Assembly (NCBI GenBank): GCA_043228905.1
Contig: JBHGNT010000009.1
Coordinates: forward strand, 14,694,001-14,758,000
Length of the DNA: 64,000 nt
DNA from: Azolla caroliniana
Taxonomy: Eukaryota > Polypodiophyta
Direction of reading: 5' to 3'
The notes under the pieces: generated by a model
The model's input: only the letters and a program-made list of their open reading frames with translations
The model's database searches: none
Told to the model about the DNA's origin: nothing
Translations under genes and position numbers: made by a program
In this document: positions 22,501 to 32,236 of the stretch, piece after piece
Numbering within the stretch: the stretch's first letter is position 1
Layout: the number at the start of each line of letters is the position of its first letter

Positions 22501-22783
22501 TTCGTCATGGTTACAGAGGAGGATGAGAGAGAGAGAGAGACAATTCGAATCAAACTGTCAGAACCAAGAATAAAAAATTGAGTGATGGAAGAAGGATATA
22601 ATAGAACACGAGAAGAAAGGAACGAAATGCTAAGAGAAGAATGGGTGTATTAAGATAGAGAAAGAAAGAAAGGAACGATATGTAATGAGAGCTAAAGACT
22701 AGTGTTGATTCGAATTGATTTGAGAATACATGTATGCCCTTATTTATAGGTTCTTATAGAATAGCTTAGAGATTTCTATAATG

Positions 22784-22811
22784 TTCTAGAATGTTCTAGG
22801 ACATTCTAGAA
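22784..22811. promoter_or_regulatory. Heat-shock element array
   Basis: Alternating TTC/GAA units at strict 5-bp spacing: TTCtaGAAtgTTC, then taGgA (one mismatch), then caTTCtaGAA. The array lies 36 bp upstream of the minus-strand TATA box. This matches the binding site of heat-shock transcription factors. Confidence 0.7.
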
Positions 22812-22879
22812 TGATCTAGAGTTTTTACAACAATCAATGTAATACAAAAAGTAGCTTTTATCCTCTCATATGACAATAA

Positions 22880-22950
22880 GCTATCTTAGTGGTTGAGGTT
22901 TTCAATTATGGATTACAAGGTTCGAGATTCAAGTCCAGGTGACGCCATAA
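22880..22950 (+). repeat. tRNA-like (SINE-like) segment inside LTR D
   Basis: TAGTGGTTGAGG resembles a pol III A box and GGTTCGAGATTCAAGTCC resembles a B box. It is antisense to the LTR. An equivalent segment sits at the same place in the second LTR D copy. Confidence 0.5.
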
Positions 22951-22969
22951 TGGTCATGTGTTCATGACA

Positions 22970-24637
22970 GCCTACTTACATGTAGCAAAGGACAAGAGAG
23001 CAAAATTGGACTGGAGATGCCCTCTAGAGATTTCCGGATACAGAGCAAGTGTTGCTGACCAACGAGGGGGAGCTGGAAAGCTTCAAAGAAGCAAAGAAAG
23101 ACACCCACATCCGCAAGTGGTTGAGTACCATGCAGGATGAGATGGATTCCCTGCATGAGAACCACACATATGAACTAACAGTGTTGTCGAAGGGAAAGAG
23201 AGCACTCCGGAACAAGTGGGTGTACAAGTTGAAACCAGGAGATGCTAGAAATCCACCAAGGTACAAAATCCATCATGGTGAAGGGCTTTGAGCAGAAGAA
23301 AGGAGAGGATTTCGATGTGATCTTTGCCCCGATAGTATGACATCCATCCGGATGGTGTTGAGCATAGCGGAATCATGGAACTCAAAGTATAGAGCAATTA
23401 GACGTCAAGATGACGTTCCTACATAGTGACCTCGAAGAAGAGATCTACATGCAACATCCGGAAGGATTTGTCAAGAAAAGGAAGGAGAACTTGGTGTGGC
23501 GGTTGTAGAAGAGCTTTATACAGATTGAAGCAAGCTCCCCAGCAATGGTACCAGAAGTTCGACTCCTTCATGACCGACCAAGGATACCACAAGACACAAG
23601 CCGACAACTGTGTGTTCGTGAAGAAATTTGACGGAGGCGACTTGCTGATACTATTGTTGTACATGGACGACATGTTGATCGTCGGACAGGACCATATCAA
23701 AATTGGGATGCTGAAGGAGGCCTTGAGCCGGTCATTCTCAATGAGAGATATGGGTCCTGCAAAGTAGATATTGGGGATGCACATAGTTCGGGACCGGACG
23801 AAGAAGCAGTTGTGGCTGTCACAGGAGAAGTACGTGACAAAGGTGCTTCAACGGTTCAACATGACGGATGTTAAGCCGGTTGGGTCGACACTTCCGGCAT
23901 ATTGCAAGTTGTCCGAAAAACAAAGCCCGAAGACAAAGGCAGAGAAGATGAAGATACCATATGCCTCTGTCCTTGGAAGTTTGATGTACGCAATGGTGTG
24001 CACATGACCGGATATTGGATATACAGTTGGAGTGGTGAGCCAATTTATGAGCAATCCAGGAAGAGAACATTGGGTCGTTGTGAAGTGGATACTCTGGTAC
24101 CTGAAAGGCACCTCGAGTATGTGCCTCTGATTCGGCTTCGGAAAACCCCAACCAGAAGGCTTCATTGATTCCGACATGTCGGCTTATGCAGATACCAGTC
24201 AGTCTACATCCGAATACGTCATGACATATGCAAGGGGAGCTGTATCATGGCAGTCAAGGCTACAAAATTCCGTTGCCCTGTCAACAACAGAAGCGGAATA
24301 CATGGCAGCTATAGAAGCCGGCAAGGAAGTAATCTGGATGAAGGACCTCATCGAAGAGCTAGGAATCCAACAAGAGGAATACTGGCTCTACCGCGACAAT
24401 CAAAGTGCCATCCACCTGGCAAAGAATGTGGCCTACCACTCCCGGACCAAGCACATCCAAAGGAGATATCAATAGCACTAGGAGAAGGTAGAAGATAAAG
24501 AGTTTTTGCTAACAAAGATCCATACGGAGGAGAACGGGTCGGACATGTTGACCAAAGTGTTGTCAGCGACAAGTTGGATGTGTGTTGGAGACGGATCGGA
24601 TTAGCAAGACATCCCATGCCGGAGTGAAGGGGGAGTT
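22970..24637 (+). pseudogene. Ty1/copia Pol, copy 2, broken
   Basis: It starts in the integrase C-terminus (AYLHVAKDKRAKLDW), then WLSTMQDEMDSLHENHTYEL and NKWVYKLKPG of the RT start. After several frameshifts around 23290-23520 comes ALYRLKQAPQQWYQKFDSFM and the catalytic LLYMDDMLIVG, a stop at 23765-23767, and LGMHIVRDRTKKQLWLSQEK. RNase H reads SAYADTSQSTSEYVMTYARG, ALSTTEAEYMAAIEAGKE and LYRDNQSAIHLAKN and stops at 24473-24475. More than five disabling changes are visible. The 5' half is missing; the left edge meets LTR D exactly at 22969/22970. Confidence 0.9.
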
Positions 24638-24826
24638 TGTTGGGAAACCGATACCTCCGAATGGGATCTGGATGAGAACCAGACAAATCGAAGGAAGGAA
24701 CCAGATTGGATGGATCCTGAAGATATTCGGATGGTTATATTTGTAAATAGACCCAAAGTTATATATGTATATATATAACTAGGGAAAAGTGAGCTAGATA
24801 ACGTGTTGTTATCATTATTGTTGTAC

Positions 24827-24828
<2 letters not shown>

Positions 24829-24857
<29 letters not shown>
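24829..24857. repeat. GATA microsatellite forming the LINE 3' tail
   Basis: About seven GATA units directly at the LINE 3' end, as in LINEs that end in short tandem repeats rather than poly(A). Confidence 0.85.
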
Positions 24858-24858
<1 letters not shown>

Positions 24859-24867
24859 TTATATTAT

Positions 24868-24893
24868 CGTCTTCAGAGGTCAAATATGACCTA
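24868..24893 (-). promoter_or_regulatory. LINE 3'-end stem-loop
   Basis: Minus-strand AGGTCA-TATT-TGACCT about 30 bases before the tail. The related 3' end at 38668-38745 has AGGCCA and TGGCCT in the same place. Confidence 0.6.
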
Positions 24894-27044
24894 TGAGACC
24901 AAAAATATTACATTTCACGTGATACGTGTGAAAGTGAGTAGTGACTCTCGATGTTCAAGAACTTTACCAATGAATGTTGCAATCGAGAGTGCACATTGTG
25001 GTTGTGAGAGGAATTCATGCAAATATTGGGCTTGGTCGAAGAGATGTGGAAAGCATGGTCGAATATGATCAAAGGCAGAGCATTGTATCAAAGTGTGATA
25101 CTCAGACTGGCGAACTTGTTTAGGGCAAAGTGTGCATAGCCGACCACTCTCATCAGTTGTGCCCCAACGCCCTATTTCACATCGCAATGCATGTGAGCTA
25201 AGTCGCATGGAAGCAATGGTTCGAATGGCGGATAACGGTATGGGCTCTAACATGTATCCATGTGTACGATTTCCCCGTTCCGCAAAGAATATAGTTTTGT
25301 AGTTAGGTGCAACATGTGTAGTATAATGTGTGAAGCGCAAGCCTCCACATTTGTCCCATGTTATGATACATTGGCGTTGAAAAAAGGCCTCATTTACATA
25401 GGAATCTAATGATGCATCATGAAGCAAGTGTCCCGCATCCCATCTACCAAACCATTTTTCTATATCGTACATCCAACTAGAACACAAAATTTTGCTTTTA
25501 TGCGTCTTTTGGATCTTTTTGCTTGCTTCCCACGCAATTCTAGGAAGTCAATGTGAGGGACTTTTTTGAACCTTAAGCATGTATTCAACAACCCTTTCCA
25601 TGGCCATGATCTCAATGGGAAGCGATCCCGTCTCAAGGAGGAGGGTGTAGGGCGTTTGTTTCTTAACTTGTAGAAACTTTGTAAGAAAATGTTTTTGGAC
25701 ATTTTCAAACTCTTTCCACGTAGATTTAGGTACGCTACCGCCCCATACTTCCACCCCATAGAGAAGAACCGGTGTCACCAAAGTGTCGAAAAAATATTTC
25801 TTGAGGACCCACCACTTAATATCTCCAAGATTTCATGTGTTCTCAAATGTATAGTATGCTCGCTTACCCACCTCTAAGCGGTGTGTAGCACATTCATTCC
25901 ATCTATGATTTGAAGGAACTTCAAGGACAAGATATTTGACGTTTTCCACACATTCGAGTGGCTCATTGTTGTACATAATGCATGGTTTTTCTCTTTTTTG
26001 GCTCTTCACAAGCATAATCTTTGTTTTAGAGCTATTGACACTTAATTTAGTATGCATGCAAAAAATTTCCAATGCCTTCATAAGATTTTGTGCATCTCCT
26101 AAAGTATTTGCAAAAAACACTACATCATCTGCAGAGAGGGAGAGAGACACAGAAAGCTCTTTCTGTTGTAACCGTTGGCTGGCGAAGATACAGAGCTCCA
26201 TGTCGTTGCCTCTAAGTCTCATTCTGTTTGTACCCTCCTCTGTAGTGATCCTATTCCGAGTTAGAGAACTCCCATGGTTTTCCCCGATTAGGGTTTCCAC
26301 GTTAATACCGGTGTCGTCACTATTGTTTGTGTAAGTGCATTGTCACTCTCTGTTTATTTCTTCCATCGTGTGTTTGAGACTCGGTTGGGGCCAAGCGTTA
26401 TAACTACCCTGAGGCACCAATCTAGCCCCCAACACCAACTCCTCCTCATCAACAAGCATAAGACCTCATCAAGTGGTTCCAATAGGAAGCATCTTCTCCA
26501 AGTGGTGCTAGGGAACAACTCGTACCCAATTTCCCTGAGAAAAAGAAGTGCATCGATGCAAATCTCCTGTCAATAATCCCCTCGATTGTTGGGGTTAATG
26601 TAATCACTCGAGGCAACATATTGCACACAACCTCAAGTGTCATGAACAAGAGCTCCCCACGACCATGCGGAGGAAATGCAAACCATGGAAGACTACGTCA
26701 ACAAGATCTTCCCAACGACATTCCGAACACGAAGATGAGGCCAAAGAAGTCAATATTAGCCCCAATGCAATATTACCAACACACCTCACCACCTACCCAA
26801 ACCCTATAATTATGGGGATGGAAATATTACCCTTTATGGTCCACATTTTAGCTAGTCTTTATTTGAGATCACATTCTAATCATCTCTAAAATTGCCAAAA
26901 TATGCAAATTACATGCAACTTTTTGCATAGCTAATTAGTTATGTCAAGGACACATCTAATTGTTCTCATTCCCATGCTTTCACCCATTTTGATCTCAACC
27001 ACGCATGCTAATGATCATTTGACTCGTCGCTCCATGCAATTCCT

Positions 27045-27235
27045 ACAAGCCTTTGACTCTAACAAGCTTTCGAATCTAGTGAGCCTTTGAGTCTGACAAG
27101 CCTTTGACTCTGAAGAGCCTTTTAATCTAAAGAGCATTTGACTTGAGGAGCCTTCAAGTCTGGGAGCCTTTGAGTTTGAAGATCTTTCGACTCTAACAAG
27201 ATTTCAACTCCTAGGAGCATTCGAGTTGACTAACA
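27045..27235. repeat. Degenerate minisatellite, about 20-bp unit
   Basis: About nine variants of AGCCTTTGACTCTGACAAG in a row. Confidence 0.75.
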
Positions 27236-28006
27236 TCCACACCTTCCAAGTCATTGTGTCCTCCCTGGTCCAAATCCCCCATGGTCTTGCTCGAGTAGCA
27301 CACGCACATGCATTTACATGACATTGTCTCCATCCACCAAATCTTTATCTTGCTCTAGACTACCTTCATTGGCTTCACTCTTTATATCCTCATTCATCTT
27401 GAAATTATTTTTATCCTTCTCTTTGGTTGTATTATGGCATGGGCCAAAAGGTTTGGTGACGATCTTCTCAACATCAACCACACCATCCCTGCTAGTTGAC
27501 GCCCAAGTCTTGGGATTTGACGACAACTCAACTCTATTATACCCTTCCACTTGCTCACGTTCAAATATTTTGTTATCAAACTCTTGTACCTCATCATTAT
27601 TTCCTTTCTCTCTTTTTCCATAGTCTCGAGCATAGTGGCTTCAAGGCTAGTTGGCACTATCCCATCTTTAAGGTCAATATCTTCATATGACTTCATTGTT
27701 TAATGTGAGTCCTTGTATGTAGCGAAGCTTGGACATGAAGCTTTATAGATGGTATTTTTCTCATCATTTGTCTGAACCACATCAAGACTTCTCATTATCT
27801 TCCCCTATCATGTTTTCCTTAGGGTGTAAAGCTTTGGAGATGAAATTCATCACATCGCCCAGATTGCCCCCAATAACCTTCTTAATTTTTGTCCCAACCA
27901 AATTGTGACTTGAGTATGAAGTTTCGTAGATGCTTGTCTCGCATCATCTGGACCATCCTCAAGTTCCTCATTTTTATCTAGACGACCTCCAAACTTCCTC
28001 TCGTTC

Positions 28007-28115
28007 TTCCCCAACATATTGTCGCCTAGGTGCATAACCTCGGAGACTTTTCCCCAACATATTGCCACCTAGGTACATAACTTCAAAGACTTTTCCCCAA
28101 CATATTGTAGCCTGG
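28007..28115. repeat. 43-bp tandem repeat, about 2.5 copies
   Basis: Units starting TTCCCCAACATATTG at 28007, 28050 and 28093. Confidence 0.85.
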
Positions 28116-28973
28116 ATCCCCCAAACTTCCTCATGTTATTCCAGATCGAATGTTGACTGACTCTTCCTTGACAGACTTTTTTCCTCCATGTGAGTTGGAA
28201 CTAGATTGTCTTGACTCACTGTTGACAACCATCTCCAACAATTTTTATAACCATTGAGCTAGTATCACACTATTGATTATTATTCAACCATTCTAATCCC
28301 ATAGATTTATTTGAAGCACTTGACGAGACTGTCATTTACTTTCAATCATATTGTTGACATACTTTTTTAACTTCATCCTAATTCTCGATTAATCCATTTG
28401 CTCCATTATGATCTTCTAGTTGACTTCCAAGCTTCATTCTTTGCATCAACAAACTTCAAGAACCTCAACACCCTGTTCACCCCCACCAATCTTTCGTATT
28501 GTCCTGATATTTGAATGAAGCAATTATTCAAACTCAAGCAATTCCATTGAAGCACTTTTTTGAGTTTTCCTCAATGCAACCAACTTGACAAATCCGTAAT
28601 GACTTGTACCTAACATGTCTTCATCTTCAAACTCCTCTGGCAATGTCTTCTAAAAGGAACACTATGATGTATGGGCTAGTTGAAGTTTTACAATCCCTTT
28701 ATGCAATACCCATGCCACACTGAATTGAAACAATTTATTTTACTTGATTCTCTTGTGCCTTCTTAAAGCATCTCATTATTGTATAGATTTAAAAAATTTG
28801 AGATATTTTCTCCTTCAAATTGACTAGAAGTATAAGCCAATACTTTCTCTCATCATCTACATCATCATCCTCATCATCATTGATGTGAAGTCCTCATTTT
28901 GAGTAGTCATCCTCCCTTGCCTCTCTTTCACATTGGATTCACCAAAGATATCCTAAAGTCCACATATCCGCGC

Positions 28974-29869
28974 TATCGTGATGTTTTCGACACATAGTGT
29001 GAAACCACCCTCAAAAGAGAATAAAATAGTCCAAATAAACTAATGTTGTTAAATCAACTATAGTAATAAATGAAAGGATAAAAAGTTAGAAGCGGTTTTC
29101 GAAAGTAGACAAAAATAGAGAAAAAGATAGGAAAAGAAAAGCTAGTCGTGGATATGAGGAGCAAGGTCGAGTAAAAAGCTTGTAATTTCCTCGTCCAATG
29201 TCCAAATTAGAAAAGGAAATATGCATAAGAAATATAACAAAAATAGCTTTCTAAGAGTAGTTTGCATGTTAGATTTGACATTACATAACAGAAATAGTGA
29301 TAAAAAGCAAAGTTGACACATATAGAGAAACTTTTGGGAAAAAGAAAGACAGAAAGCAAGCAAGCAATCCTAAACCTATAAATAAGAGCTTATTTTAAGA
29401 AGAATGGGGAGGGGATTTGAAGAAGAAAATATTTATGTTTCCTCTCTCATACTCCTATACCCTAAAAGGGGATAGAAAAAAAAATCATGTAAAAAAATAG
29501 ATCCATTATAGTGATGATTTAGTAATAAAAAGCTTTCCATGTTTACTCTCTCATGATCTCTTTCTTTAAACTTTTCTTATGTATAAGTAAAATTAAGTGT
29601 TATTCATGCTTGCTTACTTTAAGCCTTTTTACTCATAAGAGTAATTAAGTATTATTCAATCTCGCATAATCTCCTACTCGAAGATTTGCTTATGCATAAA
29701 TATAATTAACTATTATTTAATCTATTATACTACCAATTTACTCTTATTAGAGGGAAATCTCTTGTCTTTAAGCTTAAAGTGCATTAAGCGTTAAGCCCTA
29801 AATCCTTCTGGTCCAAAACCCCGGTGGTTCCGCCTCACTATCCGCATTTACTGGCGGATTTTCACAACA
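28974..29869 (+). repeat. 5' LTR of the gag-only element
   Basis: 896 bp. It begins TATCGTGATG where the 3' LTR has TGTCGTGATG, so one terminal base has changed. TATA box CTATAAATAAG near 29377. Ends TTTTCACAACA. Confidence 0.8.
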
Positions 29870-29877
29870 TAATTAAG

Positions 29878-29895
29878 TGGTGAACCCGACGTGAA
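29878..29895 (+). promoter_or_regulatory. Primer binding site candidate
   Basis: TGGTGAACCCGACGTGAA starts eight bases after the LTR and begins with TGG, complementary to a tRNA CCA end. I do not assign the tRNA. Confidence 0.6.
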
Positions 29896-29940
29896 TAGGC
29901 AGTAGGAAGGATTCAAGTGCTTGAAATAGAAGATTAGAAG

Positions 29941-31647
29941 ATGGTTTCTTCAACAAACATCCAAGTTGACGAAGTGGCGAAGTTGGTAGCTATTGTTGAG
30001 CATATGATGAGAGCTCGTGATAATAATGCAAGATTAAACAAGGCCATCGACTGGATCATTGATATAGCGGGCCAATTTGGTGGAAGAAATATTACGGATT
30101 TCCTCATTATATACAAGACAGAGATGCTACAACGAGATTTCATCGAAGAGAAACAAATATCAAACTTCAAGCGTGTCGTGGCAAATGGGTTACAAGGCCG
30201 TATAAGGGAGATTCAAGCCACACAAACAACATGGGCGGGATTCGAAAGGGCACTTTTGGCTGAATATATGCTTGAAGATGAATCGAGGATGACTTGTCAT
30301 ACGTTGATGAAGTGGATCGAGAAGAAGGGGAAGAAAATAAATGCATTGGGGGTGTACAACGAATTCGAGCAAATGTACAATCATCTCCCAAGCACCGACT
30401 AAATGTTTCTCGAAGAAGATAAGGTTCTATACTTCTTAAAGGCGGTGGATGTGAACGATAGACGAGAACTAGGTAGTCTATTAGAGGATGAAACACAACC
30501 CAATGGTCTCATAACGGATTGGGTTGAGGTAAGAAAAGCATGTGAATGGCTTGACAAGCGTCGTCGATGGCTAGATGATTCTGACATGGTGTGGTCGATA
30601 GTTCAAAGATGGAAGGCTCCAATAGCAACTGAGATCTCAAAGCAAATTGAGCCGACTGAAAGAACAATGGAGGACAACGATGCCATGATGAAGATGGCTA
30701 TGGATGACGTGGCAAAGGAGGATGGTAAGTGTGTCGAGACTTCCTCCCCACTATTTCAAGAGATTTGGGCAATGATGGATGGGGACATATCAGTCGGTGG
30801 AAAAAAGGCCATCACCGAAGAATCATACCCAAACCAAATTAAGAACCAAGAGAAGGAAGGTGGTGGCGAGGAAGCGAAGGTCAAAGCCGATGCATACGAT
30901 GAAGAGGCAAGCATAATTGAGGCATGCTTGATCGAGAAGGTCAATGGGTATGCGGCCCATGAGTTTGAAGAGATGGCCACGGATAACAACTTAGAGGTAG
31001 AGGTTGTTATGGAGAACACAATGAAGGAGGATGACAAGTGTGCTACGACTTCCTCCCCACTATTTCAAGAGATTTGGGCAATGGTGAACAGAGACATATC
31101 GGTCGGTGGAGAAAGGGCTATCACCGAAGAGACATACCCAAACCAAATTAAGACCCAAGAGAAGGAAGGTGGCGGCAAGGAAGCAAAGGTCAAAGCTAAT
31201 GCATATGATGAAGAGGTCAAACAAAGCACAATGGTGCATGACGACGACCGAACGAACGAAATGAATTCGAAAGGTGTTCCTTGGTATTTGATCACAATAT
31301 CCAACTCAAAAGAGGACACCATTACAAATATCAAACAATCGATGGTCAACTCTCACATGAGAGCATACCATGAAAAAGGAAGAAGGGGAAAAAATGCAAT
31401 GTGGTCGTCTAAGGGCGTAAATGTGAGCATGTACTTGAAGCATGGGCTACAAGGAGCAGTCAAAGTCAATGTTCGGATGAGGCCTAACAAAGACAACCTT
31501 GGATTGACAAAAGAAGGAAGATTGAAATTCCTTGACCATGAAGATGATCAAAACAAAGGCGGCACATGCATGGTGCATGAAGTGTTATGCTTGGGGAAGA
31601 CGGAAGAGGCCATGACAATCGGTCGTGGCAGTGCAAAGCTCGGATGA
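29941..31647 (+). CDS. Gag of the gag-only element, one internal stop
   Basis: One frame from ATG at 29941 to TGA at 31645-31647 (568 residues), broken only by TAA at 30400-30402. The first 200 residues form a capsid-like domain (GQFGGRNITDFLIIYKTEML, ISNFKRVVANGLQGRIREIQ, YNEFEQMYNHLPSTD, VLYFLKAVDVNDRRELGSLL, WVEVRKACEWLDKRRRW). The rest is charged and contains two copies of a module of about 75 residues (around 30715-30910 and 31015-31215) that share SSPLFQEIWAM, DISVGG, YPNQIK and AYDEE. No zinc knuckle is seen. One stop in 569 codons suggests recent coding constraint. Confidence 0.8.
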
Positions 31648-31865
31648 AGGATTTGGTGGTTTGGATGGTCTCCATGGCTATGGTGGAAAGAATGGTCGTG
31701 GTGGCATTGGAAGAAGAGATATAAGGAGCCAAAGAGTTGGTTCAATGTCAATCTCCATCACAGATACTTAGGTTGTTAGAAAGAAAGGAAAATATTCGGA
31801 CAAGGATTAAAGATTTCAACTAGGAGGATGAAACCTCACTTGGCACATACCGAAGGATGTGCAGG

Positions 31866-32236
31866 TTTGGTGGGGGTGGATGTCGTGATGTTTTCGACAC
31901 ATAGTGCGAAACCACCCTCAAAAGAGAATAAAATAGTAGTCCAAATAAACTAATGTTGTTAAATCAACTATAGTAATAAATAAAAGGATAAAAAGTTAGA
32001 AGCGGTTTTCAAAAGTAGACAAAAATAGAGAAAAGATAGGAAAAGAAAATCTAGCCGTGGATATGAGGCGCAAGGTCGAGTAAAAAGCTCTTAATTGCCT
32101 CGTCCAATGTCCAAATTAGAAAAGGAAAGATGCATAAGAAATATGACAGAAATAGCTTTCTAAGAGTAGCTTGCATGTCAGATTTGACGTTACAGAACAG
32201 AAGTAGTGATAAAAAGAAAAGTTGACCCATATAGAG
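31866..32236 (+). repeat. Polypurine tract and truncated 3' LTR of the gag-only element
   Basis: TTTGGTGGGGGTGGA (to 31880) precedes TGTCGTGATG at 31881. Similarity to the 5' LTR stops near 32236, before the TATA box, so promoter and U5 are gone from this copy. Confidence 0.8.

Larger units (their letters stand above)
22520..22969 (-). repeat. LTR of family D, copy 1, with heat-shock-type promoter
   Basis: On the minus strand it starts TGTCATGAA (22969), contains a tRNA-like stretch, a heat-shock element array (22784-22811) and TATAAATA (22741-22748), and runs into a CT repeat before gag. The same order recurs on the plus strand at 45302-45660. The inner end is approximate. Confidence 0.65.
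24829..26131 (-). mobile_element. 5'-truncated LINE in antisense within the copia LTR
   Basis: One minus-strand frame from about 26131 to 24915, with stops near 25833 and 25548, encodes the end of a non-LTR retrotransposon ORF2. The RT C-terminus follows the ADD motif (ADDVVFFANTLGDAQNLMKA, KYLVLEVPSNHRWNE, VTPVLLYGVEVWGG). A C-terminal zinc-binding motif follows (LCTLCPKQ, then EYHTLIQC). The 3' untranslated end has a stem-loop and a (TATC)n tail, seen as GATA repeats at 24829-24857. The endonuclease and most of RT are absent; the 5' break falls right at the catalytic ADD. Few stops suggest a fairly young copy. Possible target repeat CAGA on both sides, too short to be sure. Confidence 0.85.
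24626..26360 (+). repeat. Polypurine tract and 3' LTR of copia copy 2, split by a LINE
   Basis: GTGAAGGGGGAG (24624-24635) precedes TGTTGGGAAACC at 24638. The LTR runs to about 24828, then resumes near 26131 and shows a typical copia U5 (TTTTCCCC, GGTTTCCACGTTAATACC near 26278-26310). The right end is approximate. Confidence 0.65.
26361..28973. other. Gene-free stretch with degenerate repeats
   Basis: No convincing gene. Weak minus-strand frames at 27314-27696 and 27850-28068 may be old gag-like remnants but I cannot support a family. Two tandem repeats lie inside (27045-27235 and 28007-28115). Confidence 0.5.
28974..32236 (+). mobile_element. Gag-only LTR retrotransposon (TR-GAG-like)
   Basis: A 5' LTR (28974-29869), a primer-site-like sequence, one gag gene, a polypurine tract and a truncated 3' LTR (31881-32236). 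No protease, RT or integrase is present between gag (ends 31647) and the tract, only about 230 bases. Terminal-repeat elements with gag alone (TR-GAG) are a known non-autonomous class in plants; this layout fits. Pol would have to come from another element. Confidence 0.8.

Noticed and set aside
22880-22950. Functional tRNA gene
   Set aside because: A and B box-like motifs only; no acceptor stem pairing that I can find.
24829-24857. GATA repeat or other short arrays as a CRISPR-like feature
   Set aside because: Simple tandem repeat without spacers, in a eukaryotic LINE tail.
27314-28068. Possible minus-strand gag gene
   Set aside because: A few gag-like words only; no continuous frame, zinc knuckle or partner domain, so no family could be supported.
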